Source: Pseudoteredinibacter isoporae (lineage in GTDB: Bacteria > Pseudomonadota > Gammaproteobacteria > Pseudomonadales > Cellvibrionaceae). From it: 64,000 nucleotides of DNA. Below the pieces are notes generated by a model. That model made no database searches, was not told the origin of the DNA, and worked only from the letters and a program-made list of their open reading frames with translations. Made by a program: the position numbers and the translations under genes. Below, piece by piece: positions 49,512-59,457 of this stretch (its first letter is position 1; every line of letters starts with the position of its first letter). The DNA lies in NCBI RefSeq assembly GCF_011602085.1, contig NZ_JAAONY010000002.1, positions 1,674,001 through 1,738,000 on the forward strand, read 5' to 3'.

Positions 49512-50495
49512 TCAGTTTACGCTCTCACCGTGTGCCTGCTTGTCGGCATGATAAGAAGACCGAACCAGAGGACCACAAGCGGAATGGGTAAAACCCAGCT
49601 CTTTGGCCATCTCAGTGTATTCATCGAACTCATCCGGATGCACATAGCGGTCCACGGCCAGATGGCTTTTGGAGGGTTGCAGGTACTGACCGATGGTTAG
49701 CATGTCGATATCGTGCTCTCGCATATCGCGCATGACCTCAAAGATTTCCTCTTTGTTCTCACCCAGCCCCACCATCAGACCCGACTTGGTCAAAACATCC
49801 GGGCGACGCTTTTTATATTCTTTCAATAATTTCAGCGACCAGGCGTAATTGGCGCCGGGGCGTGACTGACGATACAAACGCGGCACCGTTTCCAGATTGT
49901 GATTAAAAACATCCGGCGCTTCGGCTTCCAGAATATCCAAAGCTTTGTCCATGCGACCACGGAAATCCGGCGTCAGAATTTCAACCTGCAATGTAGGGGA
50001 CAATTCACGCGCTTCGCGAATACAATCGGCAAAGTGTTGGGCGCCACCATCGCGCAAATCATCACGATCTACCGAAGTAATCACCACATACTTCAAACGC
50101 ATTTCCGCAATAGCCTCTGCCAGATTACGGGGTTCACTCTGATCAAGAGGCAATGGTTTACCGTGGCCAACATCACAGAACGGGCAGCGACGAGTACAAA
50201 TCTCACCCATGATCATAAAGGTTGCCGTGCCACCGGCGAAGCACTCCCCCAGATTCGGGCAACTGGCCTCTTCACAGACACTGGCCAAACCATTTTTGCG
50301 AAGAATTTTTTTGATGCGATCCACTTCCGGAGACGCACTCATACGCACACGAATCCAATCAGGTTTACGCTTCACTTCATCGCTGGCTATGACTTTAACG
50401 GGAATACGTTCGACTTTATCGGCGTCGCGAAGTTTTTCACCGGCCTTATGGCGACGGGTGCGCTTTACAGGAATGTTCTCAGGTCTTTCGCTCAC
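49512..50495 (-). CDS. lipA: Lipoyl synthase
   Basis: 327 residues, radical SAM. The auxiliary cluster motif is [12 protein letters not shown] and the radical SAM motif is [15 protein letters not shown]. It inserts two sulfurs into octanoyl groups made by LipB. It starts 7 bp after lipB. Last gene of the dacA-ybeD-lipB-lipA run. Confidence 0.98.
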   Translation of the reverse strand: MSERPENIPVKRTRRHKAGEKLRDADKVERIPVKVIASDEVKRKPDWIRVRMSASPEVDRIKKILRKNGLASVCEEASCPNLGECFAGGTATFMIMGEICTRRCPFCDVGHGKPLPLDQSEPRNLAEAIAEMRLKYVVITSVDRDDLRDGGAQHFADCIREARELSPTLQVEILTPDFRGRMDKALDILEAEAPDVFNHNLETVPRLYRQSRPGANYAWSLKLLKEYKKRRPDVLTKSGLMVGLGENKEEIFEVMRDMREHDIDMLTIGQYLQPSKSHLAVDRYVHPDEFDEYTEMAKELGFTHSACGPLVRSSYHADKQAHGESVN

Positions 50496-50502
50496 GTTGT
50501 TC

Positions 50503-51165
50503 TCACTCGCAGGTCTCTACAGAAGGCAGGCCTGCCACTTCATTTTTAATATCGTAGCCCAGTTGCGCCATTAAGCAACGAACTAACTCTGTTTCTACTT
50601 TTTTGTAATCGGGACTCTCGTCCAACAAATCCACCATTTGCACCATCTGCAATCCCTGATAGCCACAGGGATTGATTCGCAAGAAAGGCTCAAGGGACAT
50701 GTCCACATTCAAACTCAAACCGTGGAAACTGCAGCCCTTACGCACGCGCAAACCCAGCGAGGCAATCTTGGCGTCATTCACATAAACGCCCGGTGCGTCA
50801 GCTTTGGGATAGGCGTCCAAACCAAAACTCGCCAGGGTATTCACCAAGGCAGTTTCAATGGCCGTCACCAAGTCTCTGACACCAATGCCCAAACGACGCA
50901 GATTGATTAAGGGGTACAACACCAGCTGCCCCGGACCGTGATAAGTCACCTGGCCACCTCGATCCACCTGAACGACAGGAATATCACCCGGCATGAGAAG
51001 GTGCTCAGCTTTGCCAGCCTGACCTTGAGTAAACACCGGGGGATGTTGCACCAACCAGAATTCATCGGGACTGTCGGCGTCACGCTGGTCGGTGTAGTGG
51101 GACATGGATTGCCAAACCGGCTCATACTCCATCAATCCCAAATCACGAATATTGATGGCTGCCAT
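50503..51165 (-). CDS. lipB: Octanoyl-[acyl-carrier-protein] transferase
   Basis: 220 residues. [22 protein letters not shown] is the LipB signature, and [22 protein letters not shown] holds the catalytic lysine; the conserved Cys is in INPCGYQGL. It moves octanoyl from ACP to lipoate-dependent proteins. Its start is directly after the ybeD stop codon, so the two are coupled. Confidence 0.97.
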   Translation of the reverse strand: MAAINIRDLGLMEYEPVWQSMSHYTDQRDADSPDEFWLVQHPPVFTQGQAGKAEHLLMPGDIPVVQVDRGGQVTYHGPGQLVLYPLINLRRLGIGVRDLVTAIETALVNTLASFGLDAYPKADAPGVYVNDAKIASLGLRVRKGCSFHGLSLNVDMSLEPFLRINPCGYQGLQMVQMVDLLDESPDYKKVETELVRCLMAQLGYDIKNEVAGLPSVETCE

Positions 51166-51462
51166 TTACAGAACCATTTTTACCAGAGAACTGCTGCGCA
51201 AATCATTGTGCAGGGCTTCCAACTGATCCACGCCAGTTGCCGTAATAAATACCGTAATAGATTGAAAGCTGCCTTTGCTGCTGTCCTTCAGACGAATGCG
51301 CTCGGGATCAAAACCCGGAGCATGCTTGGAAAAGACTTCCATTACCAAAGCCTGCAGCTCATCACCTGAATCACCCATAACTTTAATGGGGTAATTTTCA
51401 CAGGGGAATTCAATTTTAGGGGCGTCTGGCTGGCTCATGTTTGCGGTACCGGTCTCACTCAT
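51166..51462 (-). CDS. ybeD: YbeD/DUF493 family protein
   Basis: 98 residues, with a beta-alpha-beta fold of the ACT-like type. FPCENYPIKVMGDSG is the family start and the C-terminus reads QLEALHNDLRSSSLVKMVL. Function is unproven; a role in lipoate metabolism has been proposed from its constant place before lipB. An internal ATG at 51438 (MSQPDAP) is an alternative start. Confidence 0.93.
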   Translation of the reverse strand: MSETGTANMSQPDAPKIEFPCENYPIKVMGDSGDELQALVMEVFSKHAPGFDPERIRLKDSSKGSFQSITVFITATGVDQLEALHNDLRSSSLVKMVL

Positions 51463-51562
51463 GGAATGGCGGCATTATACCGCAAAGCCAGCCGGAGAGA
51501 GAGCAGCTGGCGAATTCAGCGATATGTACCAAATTCGCCGCAAAAACTGCTTGAAATGGGAG

Positions 51563-52705
51563 TTAAGCGAAGAGATTGAAGACAAATAGCTTAATTGTGT
51601 CCCACAGGCGGGCGAAGAAACCTGCTTCCTGTACAGGCTCCAGCGCCACCAGGGGCACCTCAGCAATCTGCTTGCCATCCAGTTCCAGACTCAAACGGCC
51701 CAACTCCTGGCCTTCTGAAATTGGCGCTTCCAGAACATCATCCAACTTCACAGTTTGTTTAATACGTTCTTCGCCCCGGCGAGGAATGGTGAGCGACAAG
51801 GCTTTGTCTACGCCAACGGCCACTTCCTTAACCTGACCACCCCACACGCGCTGAGTCGCCAATTGCTGACCGGCCTCCAGAGCCTGATGAGTTTCATAGT
51901 AACGGAAACCATAAGCCAGCAACTTTTGAGATTCTGCGGCGCGGGCTTTATCGGATTTGGTGCCCATAACCACAGAGATCAAACGCATACCACGCTTAAC
52001 GCCCGAAGCCACCAGACAGAAACCGGCTTCTTCTGTGTGCCCGGTTTTCAAACCGTCAATGGACTTGTCCAAAAACAGCAAACGGTTGCGATTCATTTGA
52101 TCGATGCCGTTGTAAGTAAAGGAACGCTCCGCATAAATTTTATAGTGTTCCGGGTAATCGTTAATGATGGCTTTTGCCAAAATCGCCAGATCACGAGCCG
52201 TGGTGTAATGCCCTTCCGCAGGCCAGCCAGTTGCGTTGAGGTATTGCGTACTGGTCATACCCAGAATTGCCGCCTGCTGATTCATAACATCGGCAAAAGC
52301 TTCCTCGCTGCCAGCAATATGTTCCGCCAATGCCACACTCGCATCGTTACCAGATTGGATAATCACACCGCGCAACAGGTCTTTTACGCTGACCTGAGTA
52401 CCCTCGCGAATAAACATTTTCGAGCCACCCATCTTCCAGGCCCGTACAGAAATGTTTACCTCGTCATCGGCTCCAACATTGCCTCGTTCCATTTCACTGG
52501 ACACGATATAGCTGGTCATCATTTTGGTCAGACTGGCCGGCGGCAACATTTCATCGGCATTGTGTTCAACAAGAACTTCACCGGTTTCGGCATCCAACAG
52601 CAAGTAGGCGGTCGCAGCTAACTGTGGTGGTGCCGGAATCAATTGCTGGGCAAAAGCCGAGGTCACCGTTAGGCACAAAATGAAAAAGGAAACGATAGCT
52701 CTCAT
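51563..52705 (-). CDS. dacA: D-alanyl-D-alanine carboxypeptidase (PBP5/6 family)
   Basis: 380 residues. A signal peptide (IVSFFILCLTVTSAFAQ) precedes SxxK at S58-K61 (SLTK), SGN at 118-120 and KTG at 220-222, the three penicillin-binding motifs. The C-terminal end (FFARLWDTIKLFVFNLFA) is an amphipathic helix that anchors these enzymes to the inner membrane. It trims the terminal D-Ala of peptidoglycan stem peptides. It is 24 bp after rlpA. Confidence 0.97.
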   Translation of the reverse strand: MRAIVSFFILCLTVTSAFAQQLIPAPPQLAATAYLLLDAETGEVLVEHNADEMLPPASLTKMMTSYIVSSEMERGNVGADDEVNISVRAWKMGGSKMFIREGTQVSVKDLLRGVIIQSGNDASVALAEHIAGSEEAFADVMNQQAAILGMTSTQYLNATGWPAEGHYTTARDLAILAKAIINDYPEHYKIYAERSFTYNGIDQMNRNRLLFLDKSIDGLKTGHTEEAGFCLVASGVKRGMRLISVVMGTKSDKARAAESQKLLAYGFRYYETHQALEAGQQLATQRVWGGQVKEVAVGVDKALSLTIPRRGEERIKQTVKLDDVLEAPISEGQELGRLSLELDGKQIAEVPLVALEPVQEAGFFARLWDTIKLFVFNLFA

Positions 52706-52729
52706 GAGTCTGGACTGTCCTATGTAAAA

Positions 52730-53593
52730 TTATTCATTCACTACAAAGCCCGAGCCCAGGCTCAAAGCTTGCAAAGTCTTTCGTACCGCCGCGATATCAT
52801 TCACTTTGGTCAGTGGGCCAATATGAACCCGGAATAAACCCTTGGCCTGGTTTAAACGCATAGGCTCACTGATGCTGCTGCGCAAACGTGCCAGCAACTG
52901 CTCGGCGGATTGGCGCTGACTGAAGGCCGCCACTTGCAAATACGATTGTTTACCGAGGTGGGCATTGCGATTCCCCGATGACGGGCTTGGAGCCCGCACG
53001 ATTTCCTGTGTCGGCTCTGCGGTGCCAGGATGTACCACACCCGCGTGACGCAATGGCGGGTTTCCAGTATCAATAGCTTCAACAGAAACCGGAGCCGTTC
53101 CTCTCTCAGCAAAACCCAGTTTACTCGCTGCCGCATAGCTTAAATCGATTATCCGATTGCCATGAAATGGCCCTCGATCGTTCACTCGCACAACAACGGA
53201 ACGACCGTTACTGTGATTGGTAACGCGGACATAGCTGGGAATCGGCAAGGTTTTGTGGGCCGCCGTCATGGCGTACATATCATAAACCTCACCATTGGAG
53301 GTGTTACGTCCATGGAATTTTTTCCCGTACCAGGAAGCTTCACCCTGCTGGCGAAAGCCCCGGGAATCCGACAGAACACGATAAGTTTTGCCAAAAATAA
53401 CGTAGGGGCTTTTATTACCAGCACGGGTCCGGTTTTCCTGTTTGGGAATAGCATCAGGTGAGCCGGAAAAATCCAGTGGACGCGAAGGGCCACTGTCTTT
53501 GATTTCCTGCTGACTGCAGGCACACAGGCCAAGCACCATAAGCAGCTGCGCAACTCTTGTGAAATACTTGCCCTGAAAACCGTGCATCATCAT
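52730..53593 (-). CDS. rlpA: Septal-ring lipoprotein RlpA
   Basis: 287 residues. The lipobox is LGLCAC, so the protein is lipid-anchored. The double-psi beta-barrel has GEASWYGKKFHGRNTSNGE and VRVNDRGPFHGNRIIDLSYAA, where a conserved Asp acts in the transglycosylase, and a C-terminal SPOR domain (YLQVAAFSQRQSAEQLLARL) binds denuded glycan at the septum. In Pseudomonas RlpA cleaves such glycan. Three ATGs open the frame in a row; the first is used. Confidence 0.95.
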   Translation of the reverse strand: MMMHGFQGKYFTRVAQLLMVLGLCACSQQEIKDSGPSRPLDFSGSPDAIPKQENRTRAGNKSPYVIFGKTYRVLSDSRGFRQQGEASWYGKKFHGRNTSNGEVYDMYAMTAAHKTLPIPSYVRVTNHSNGRSVVVRVNDRGPFHGNRIIDLSYAAASKLGFAERGTAPVSVEAIDTGNPPLRHAGVVHPGTAEPTQEIVRAPSPSSGNRNAHLGKQSYLQVAAFSQRQSAEQLLARLRSSISEPMRLNQAKGLFRVHIGPLTKVNDIAAVRKTLQALSLGSGFVVNE

Positions 53594-53599
53594 TAGGCC

Positions 53600-54616
53600 T
53601 TATGCTTGCTTATTGGCCGCATCGTACTGTTGACGAATTTTCTGCGCCAGTTGATAAACCGCCATGGCATACATACGACTGTGATTGTAGCGGGTAATCA
53701 CATAGAAATTATGCAGCCCCAACCAATATTCTGTTCCCTTGGCACCTTCCAATTTCACCAAGCTGCTGGAGTTTTCAGCTGGCACATCAACCAACGGAGT
53801 AAAGCCTGCTTCGCGTAATGAACCCACCGTGTATTTCGGTTTCAGAGACTGGTTTGCCAAGTCTCCCTGAAAATTCTTTTCCAACCCGGCCCTTACAACC
53901 ACCGGTTCGCCCTGACGCCAGCCATGACGTTTAAAATAATTGGCAACACTGCCGATGGCATCGCGTTTGTTTTTCCAGATATCGGCAATTTCGTCGCCGT
54001 CAAAATCAACCGCGTAAGCTCGAAAGCTGGATGGCATAAATTGTCCGTAGCCCATAGCACCGGCATAAGACCCCTTTAAAGCCAAGGGGTTTTGTTGCTG
54101 CTCACGAGTTAAACGCAAATAGTGTTTCAACTCTTTGGTAAAAAACTTACTGCGCTTGGGGTAATCGAACGCCAATGTGGACAGCGCGTCCAGCACTCGA
54201 TAGCTACCCATAATGCGACCATAGCGGGTTTCCACACCAATAATGGCGACAATAATTTCAGGTGGCACACCGTATTTTTCGGAGGCTTCCTCCAAAGCGG
54301 CCTGATTTTCCTTCCAGAATTCTACCCCCTTGCCTGCGCGCTTACCGTCGAGAAAAATCTTACGGTAAGACTTCCACTGCAAGGTTCTTTCCGCCGGGCG
54401 GGAAATCGCATCCAGAATGGATTGCTTCTTCTCGGCCTGGGAAAACAAAGCGTTCAATTCTTCCTTGGAAAAATCGTCTTCCGCAACCATCTCGGCAATC
54501 AGTTTTTGTGCCAGTGGATGCTGTTCATAACCTTTAGCCTGAGCTGTCACTGCAGACAGCAAAGACACACCCATCACCAAGCTCAGCTTGGCCGTTTTCT
54601 TAAATCTTTCCATCAT
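53600..54616 (-). CDS. mltB: Membrane-bound lytic murein transglycosylase B
   Basis: 338 residues. A signal peptide ends near SAVTAQA (no lipobox seen, unlike E. coli MltB). The catalytic Glu is E129 in IIGVETRYGRIMGSYRVLDA, and YAGAMGYGQFMPSSFRAYAVDFDGD is the second family block. It cuts glycan with anhydro-MurNAc formation. GAGAG lies 9 bases before ATG 54616; an in-frame upstream start is not supported. It is 6 bp from rlpA. Confidence 0.94.
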   Translation of the reverse strand: MMERFKKTAKLSLVMGVSLLSAVTAQAKGYEQHPLAQKLIAEMVAEDDFSKEELNALFSQAEKKQSILDAISRPAERTLQWKSYRKIFLDGKRAGKGVEFWKENQAALEEASEKYGVPPEIIVAIIGVETRYGRIMGSYRVLDALSTLAFDYPKRSKFFTKELKHYLRLTREQQQNPLALKGSYAGAMGYGQFMPSSFRAYAVDFDGDEIADIWKNKRDAIGSVANYFKRHGWRQGEPVVVRAGLEKNFQGDLANQSLKPKYTVGSLREAGFTPLVDVPAENSSSLVKLEGAKGTEYWLGLHNFYVITRYNHSRMYAMAVYQLAQKIRQQYDAANKQA

Positions 54617-54636
54617 CAAAACAAACTCTCTAAACA

Positions 54637-54653
54637 AGACCCTAAGCGGGTCT
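54637..54653 (-). terminator. Weak terminator between rodA and mltB
   Basis: On the minus strand AGACCC-GCTTA-GGGTCT is followed by TGTTT. It lies in the 112-bp gap and might reduce read-through from rodA. Confidence 0.35.
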
Positions 54654-54728
54654 AGGTTAACAATATTCTGCAATCAGTCCCAGTGCTGCCACAGCAACTC
54701 CGGGCATTGAACGTTTCAGTCACCGACG

Positions 54729-55874
54729 TTAAATGCTTACCTTGCGTCGCTCGGTACTGATTGCCATCAGCAAGCCAAAGCCGGTTAACAAGGTCACAAT
54801 CGCTGTACCACCATGACTCACCAGCGGCAACGGCACACCCACTACCGGTAATAGACCTGTAACCATGCCGATGTTCACAAAAATATAAACAAAAAACGTA
54901 AACGTAATACAGCCCGCCAAAATACGATTAAAGCTGGATTGAGCCCGTGCGGCGATCAACAGCCCCCGCCCGAGAATAAACAGATAAATCAGGAGCAGGA
55001 GCAGCACCCCCAACAAGCCAAACTCTTCAGCCAATACCGCGATAATAAAATCGGTATGGCTCTCCGGCAGGAAATTTAACTGCGACTGAGTGCCATTCAT
55101 CCAGCCTTTGCCGTAAATCCCCCCGGAGCCGATGGCGGTTTTCGACTGAATGATGTTCCAGCCCGCGCCCAGCTTATCGGCCTCTGGATTAAACATGGTG
55201 AGAATGCGTTGCTTCTGGTAATCCCGCAGCACAAACTGCCACATAGGCCAAGCGCTCATCAGCGCGAGGAAAGTGGCCCCCAAAATATAGCGCCAGCGCA
55301 AGCCTGAAAAAAACAAACCGATCAAACCCGACGCCGCAATCAGCAGTGAGGTGCCCAGATCGGGCTGCTCAAGAATCAGCACTGTCGGCAATCCGACGAT
55401 CATCAAGCTGACAACAATATGCTTAAAACTTGGCGGCAAAACCCGGGCGCCCAGGTAGGCTGCCACCATCATAGGAACCGCCAGCTTAATAATTTCTGAA
55501 GGTTGGAAGCGAAAGCCTCCCAGGCTCAGCCAGCGCTGTGCGCCTTTTGCCCCTGAACCCATCACCAGAACCAAGGCCAACAAGCCCACCCCTCCCAAAT
55601 AAAACCAGGGCGACCAACGCTGCAGAAAACTCATTTTAAATTGCGCAGCGGTAAACATGGCAACGTAACCCAGGGCGATAAACACCGCCTGGCGCTGCAC
55701 ATAAAACTTGGTCTCACCGCTGGCGCTGTACAGCACGATCAAACCATAGGCGGTTAATGCAAGCAGGCCAAACAGCAAAGGGATATCAATATGAATGCGC
55801 TGCCAAAAGCCTACCGGTTTACGAAGATCTCGGCTCGCTTCGGGCATACGACGTTGGAAATCTTGCTGTACCAT
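54729..55874 (-). CDS. rodA: Rod shape-determining glycosyltransferase RodA
   Basis: 381 residues with about 10 membrane helices, SEDS family. GLIVLYSASGETKFYVQRQ, GGFRFQPSEIIKLAVPMM and LPESHTDFIIAVLAEEFGLLG are the family blocks; the last includes the catalytic Asp region. It polymerises lipid II as partner of PBP2. Its ATG overlaps the mrdA stop by one base (TGATG). Confidence 0.97.
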   Translation of the reverse strand: MVQQDFQRRMPEASRDLRKPVGFWQRIHIDIPLLFGLLALTAYGLIVLYSASGETKFYVQRQAVFIALGYVAMFTAAQFKMSFLQRWSPWFYLGGVGLLALVLVMGSGAKGAQRWLSLGGFRFQPSEIIKLAVPMMVAAYLGARVLPPSFKHIVVSLMIVGLPTVLILEQPDLGTSLLIAASGLIGLFFSGLRWRYILGATFLALMSAWPMWQFVLRDYQKQRILTMFNPEADKLGAGWNIIQSKTAIGSGGIYGKGWMNGTQSQLNFLPESHTDFIIAVLAEEFGLLGVLLLLLIYLFILGRGLLIAARAQSSFNRILAGCITFTFFVYIFVNIGMVTGLLPVVGVPLPLVSHGGTAIVTLLTGFGLLMAISTERRKVSI

Positions 55875-57787
55875 CAGCGTCCTACCTCCGTGCTATCGCC
55901 ATCCGGGGTGGCATTTTCAGACGGTTCGGTATCGAGCTGGCCATGAAGCAAATATTCATCGAACAATACGCGGGCAATTTTGGCCGCCGATGAACTCTTC
56001 TCACCGTTCTCCACAATCACCGCCACCGCAATCTTGGGATCATCCGCAGGAGCGTAACCAACAAACAGGGCATGATCCCGCTGTCGCTCAGCCAAGGCCT
56101 CGGAATCGTATTCGGCATCCTGTGCAATACCGACAACCTGTGCCGTACCGGTTTTGCCTCCCATACGGAAGTGGGCTTTGCGAGCAATGGACTTCGCGGT
56201 TCCACGCTGGCCATGCACCACTTCTTCCATCGCATCCATCACCAGCGCCCAGTTCTTTTCACTGGCCTCTACCACCTGGGAAGCCTTATCCGGCAATTCC
56301 TCTTCACCCACTCTCTGCACCAGCCTCGGCTGTCGACGAATACCTTTCGATGCCATGGTCGCCGTCATTGAGGCCAGCTGCAAAGGCGTCGTTAATACAA
56401 AGCCCTGACCAATTCCCATATTCAGGCTGTCGCCCGGGAACCAGGGCAGCCCTCGCACCCCACGTTTCCACTGACGGGAAGGCCAGAGACCGGAACGCTC
56501 ACTGGGCACATCAACACCAGTACGCTCCCCCAAACCAAACTTGTCTCCGAAGCTGTGCATGCGATCAATCCCCATGCGGAACGCGAGATCGTAGTAATAC
56601 ACGTCACAGGATTCTGCGACCGCCTGCTTCAAAGCAACACGGTGACCATGGCCACGCTTTTTCCAATCCCGGTAGCGACGCTCTTCACCTTCCAGCTGAT
56701 AAAAACCCGGGTCGCGCACCGAATAATGCTCATCGATAATGTTGGCTTCCAGCCCTCCCAGGGCCAGCATCGGCTTCAGTGTGGAACCCGGTGGGTATCC
56801 CCCTTGAATGGCACGATTAAACAAAGGCAAATCAGGCGACTCGTTCAGAGCTTTATAGTTTTTAAAACTGATACCGGTAACAAACAGGTTGGGGTCATAA
56901 CTCGGAGCGCTGACCATCGCCAACACACCACCACTGTCGATCTCGATGGCAACTACCGCGCCTCGTCGCCCACCCAAAGCAGCAACCGCTTTGCGCTGCA
57001 ACTGGGCATCCAGAAACAGCTTGAGGTTCTCCCCCGGTGTCGGGTCAGTGCGTTCCAGTACCCGCAATACCCGACCACGGGCATTGGTCTCCACCTGCTG
57101 ATAACCGACCTCGCCCAGCAGCAGTTTTTCATACTGTTTTTCCAGGCCGATTTTGCCGATTGAATCGGTGCCGTTATACAAAGAGTACTCTTCACTATCC
57201 AGCGCCTTCAGTTCACGCTCATTGATACGACCCACGTACCCCACGTTATGGGCAAACAAATCCTTCTGGGGGTAATAGCGGACCAATTGTGCCTCAACCA
57301 CCACACCCTTGAGCCGATATTCATTCACCGCAATCTTGGCGATTTCCTCTTCATCCAATAAGTAGCGCAGTGGAATGGGCTCATAAGGCCGGCGTCGGCG
57401 CTTGGGGCGCTTCAGGCGCTTATCGAAGTCTTCCAACTCATCTTCGCTGATATCCACCAACTGCCCCAACAAGCGCAGGGTCGTATCCAAAGATTCAACT
57501 TGCTCTTTGACAATCGACAAGGTGTAACTGGGGCGATTTTCCGCGAGCAATTCACCGCGCCGATCATAGATAAGCCCCCGGGTCGGCGGCAAAGGCTGCA
57601 CCTGAACACGGTTGCGATCAGATTGGGTAACATAGGTTTGGTATTCAACGACTTGCAGGGTGTAGAGTCTGGCGATCAATACAATTACCAGAGCGATGAT
57701 CAAGCCGGCAACGATAATGGCTCGACGAAAGAAGATACGAGCTTCATTGTAGTGGTCTTTAAATCGCAGATGCTCAGACATACGCAT
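55874..57787 (-). CDS. mrdA: Penicillin-binding protein 2
   Basis: 637 residues. One membrane anchor (AIIVAGLIIALVIVLIARLY, residues 23-42), then the non-catalytic dimerisation domain, then the transpeptidase with STLK at S335-K338, SCD at 393-395 and KTG at 545-547. It crosslinks elongasome peptidoglycan and works with RodA. An ATG two codons in (MSEHLRF) is an alternative start. Normal length. Confidence 0.97.
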   Translation of the reverse strand: MRMSEHLRFKDHYNEARIFFRRAIIVAGLIIALVIVLIARLYTLQVVEYQTYVTQSDRNRVQVQPLPPTRGLIYDRRGELLAENRPSYTLSIVKEQVESLDTTLRLLGQLVDISEDELEDFDKRLKRPKRRRRPYEPIPLRYLLDEEEIAKIAVNEYRLKGVVVEAQLVRYYPQKDLFAHNVGYVGRINERELKALDSEEYSLYNGTDSIGKIGLEKQYEKLLLGEVGYQQVETNARGRVLRVLERTDPTPGENLKLFLDAQLQRKAVAALGGRRGAVVAIEIDSGGVLAMVSAPSYDPNLFVTGISFKNYKALNESPDLPLFNRAIQGGYPPGSTLKPMLALGGLEANIIDEHYSVRDPGFYQLEGEERRYRDWKKRGHGHRVALKQAVAESCDVYYYDLAFRMGIDRMHSFGDKFGLGERTGVDVPSERSGLWPSRQWKRGVRGLPWFPGDSLNMGIGQGFVLTTPLQLASMTATMASKGIRRQPRLVQRVGEEELPDKASQVVEASEKNWALVMDAMEEVVHGQRGTAKSIARKAHFRMGGKTGTAQVVGIAQDAEYDSEALAERQRDHALFVGYAPADDPKIAVAVIVENGEKSSSAAKIARVLFDEYLLHGQLDTEPSENATPDGDSTEVGR

Positions 57788-57896
57788 CCGTTCCCGCTGC
57801 GCTTGCGATCATTCCACACGCCAGGATTATGTCCATGCCGTCCCCAAGCAGCTAAAGTGCTGCCCTAAAAGCTTTATCACTACAGCACCCAGATAT

Positions 57897-58364
57897 TTAT
57901 TTATGATATGGGTGATTATTTAAAATGGTCCACGCCCGGTACAACTGCTCAATGAGTACAATTCGAACCAAAGGGTGTGGCAGGGTCAGAGCCGACAAAG
58001 ACCATCGCGCATCAGCACGGCGCAAGCATTCCGCTGACAAGCCATCTGGACCGCCGATAAGCAAGCTGTAATTATCGCCTTCCATTCGCCAATCGGCCAA
58101 TTTATCCGCAAGCTGCTCGGTGCTCCAGGGCTTACCTTTGACATCCAAAGCGATGACCTTATCCCCGTCGGGAATGGCGGCCAGCATGGCCTCACTTTCT
58201 TTCGCGATAGCCTTTTCGATAGAGGCATTTTTGCCGCGCGGCCCCAGAGGCAGTTCCACTACCTCGACCGGGAAATCGCGTGGCAATCGCTTTGAGTAAT
58301 CTTTAAAGCCGGTCTCAACCCAGGCCGGCATTTTGGTGCCGACTGCAATGATTCGAGTTCGCAT
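57897..58364 (-). CDS. rlmH: 23S rRNA pseudouridine-1915 N3-methyltransferase
   Basis: 155 residues of the SPOUT fold. [21 protein letters not shown] starts it; [12 protein letters not shown] is the SAM knot and [20 protein letters not shown] the C-terminal knot helix. It methylates pseudouridine 1915 in helix 69. It starts 7 bp after rsfS. Confidence 0.97.
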   Translation of the reverse strand: MRTRIIAVGTKMPAWVETGFKDYSKRLPRDFPVEVVELPLGPRGKNASIEKAIAKESEAMLAAIPDGDKVIALDVKGKPWSTEQLADKLADWRMEGDNYSLLIGGPDGLSAECLRRADARWSLSALTLPHPLVRIVLIEQLYRAWTILNNHPYHK

Positions 58365-58371
58365 AATTAAA

Positions 58372-58728
58372 TTAGTTCAGATCGCCGTCGTCACTCTCTT
58401 CCTGGCGACCGGCCGGCTCCATTGACCAGAGCTTTTCCAAATCATAAAAGCGTCGACTTTGCTCCAGCATCACGTGCACAACGATAGCGCCCAGATCAAC
58501 CAGTACCCACTCGCCGCTTTCCATACCCTCGACACCCAGGGGTTGCTCCCCCGCCGCCTTCACGTCGAGCACGACATTATTCGCCAGGGATTTTACATGA
58601 CGACTGGATGTGCCAGTTACGATCACCAGCGTATCCATTACATCGCTCAGTTCAGCGACGTCCAAACTTACAATATCCTGCCCTTTGACATCTTCCAGGG
58701 CATTGATGACAACTTGATTCAGATCCAA
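58372..58728 (-). CDS. rsfS: Ribosomal silencing factor RsfS
   Basis: 118 residues. [20 protein letters not shown] and [17 protein letters not shown] are the family blocks. RsfS binds L14 and blocks joining of the 50S and 30S subunits in poor conditions. It sits 18 bp after nadD, in the usual order. Confidence 0.97.
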   Translation of the reverse strand: MDLNQVVINALEDVKGQDIVSLDVAELSDVMDTLVIVTGTSSRHVKSLANNVVLDVKAAGEQPLGVEGMESGEWVLVDLGAIVVHVMLEQSRRFYDLEKLWSMEPAGRQEESDDGDLN

Positions 58729-58746
58729 AAAACCAACCTCTTTGTG

Positions 58747-59457
58747 TTAAGGAGCACAGTATAAACCATGCGTATCAATATATTTCGCCACTGCTTCCGG
58801 TAAATGAGCCACCTCCAGGGGAGGAGCACCATCGGATAGCTGTTGGCGTATGTGAGTCGAGGAAATATCCATCAGGGGAGCCTCCAACTCAAACCAGCGG
58901 CCATTGCTGTGTTGTAAAAGTTCTTCTTTGTTCTCGCAGCGACGCTGCAATAACTGTGTTTTTAAAACCTCAGGCAGCGCGTCCTTTGTCTCTTTTGTGG
59001 CGTCCTGCGCCAGAGCATTGCCCCAGGCCCAGCCCGGGCGGGCAAACACCACAAGATTGGCCAGCTCGAACAATTCCGGCCACGCCTTCCATCGGTGAAG
59101 CTGCAACAATGAGTCCAGCCCCATGCAGAAACACAGGCAACAGTGGTGCCCATATGAACGTCGCCAATCACGCAAGGTATCCACCGTATAAGACGGGCCC
59201 TCCCGCTCCAACTCTCGCGTATCTATGGTTAATTCAGGATAGTCCTGAATAGCCAGACGGGCCATTTCAGCCCGCTCGATACTGCTCGCTCCCGCTCCAT
59301 TTTTCAGGGGTTGGCGATGGGCTGGCAGCAAAGCCATCTGCTCCAGCGCCAATGCCCGGCGAACTTCTTCGGCGAGCGTCACATGCCCCTGATGAATCGG
59401 GTCAAAGCTCCCGCCGAGCAAGCCGTAGGCCGGCAATTTAGTCTCGGATATGGCCAT
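58747..59457 (-). CDS. nadD: Nicotinate-nucleotide adenylyltransferase
   Basis: 236 residues. [20 protein letters not shown] holds the nucleotidyltransferase HxGH; the C-terminal [10 protein letters not shown] is the ISSTxIR motif. It makes deamido-NAD from NaMN. The ATG at 59457 (MAISETK) is chosen by homology; it overlaps the proA coding end by 20 bp, so translation is probably coupled. An in-frame TTG at 59469 is less likely. Confidence 0.96.
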   Translation of the reverse strand: MAISETKLPAYGLLGGSFDPIHQGHVTLAEEVRRALALEQMALLPAHRQPLKNGAGASSIERAEMARLAIQDYPELTIDTRELEREGPSYTVDTLRDWRRSYGHHCCLCFCMGLDSLLQLHRWKAWPELFELANLVVFARPGWAWGNALAQDATKETKDALPEVLKTQLLQRRCENKEELLQHSNGRWFELEAPLMDISSTHIRQQLSDGAPPLEVAHLPEAVAKYIDTHGLYCAP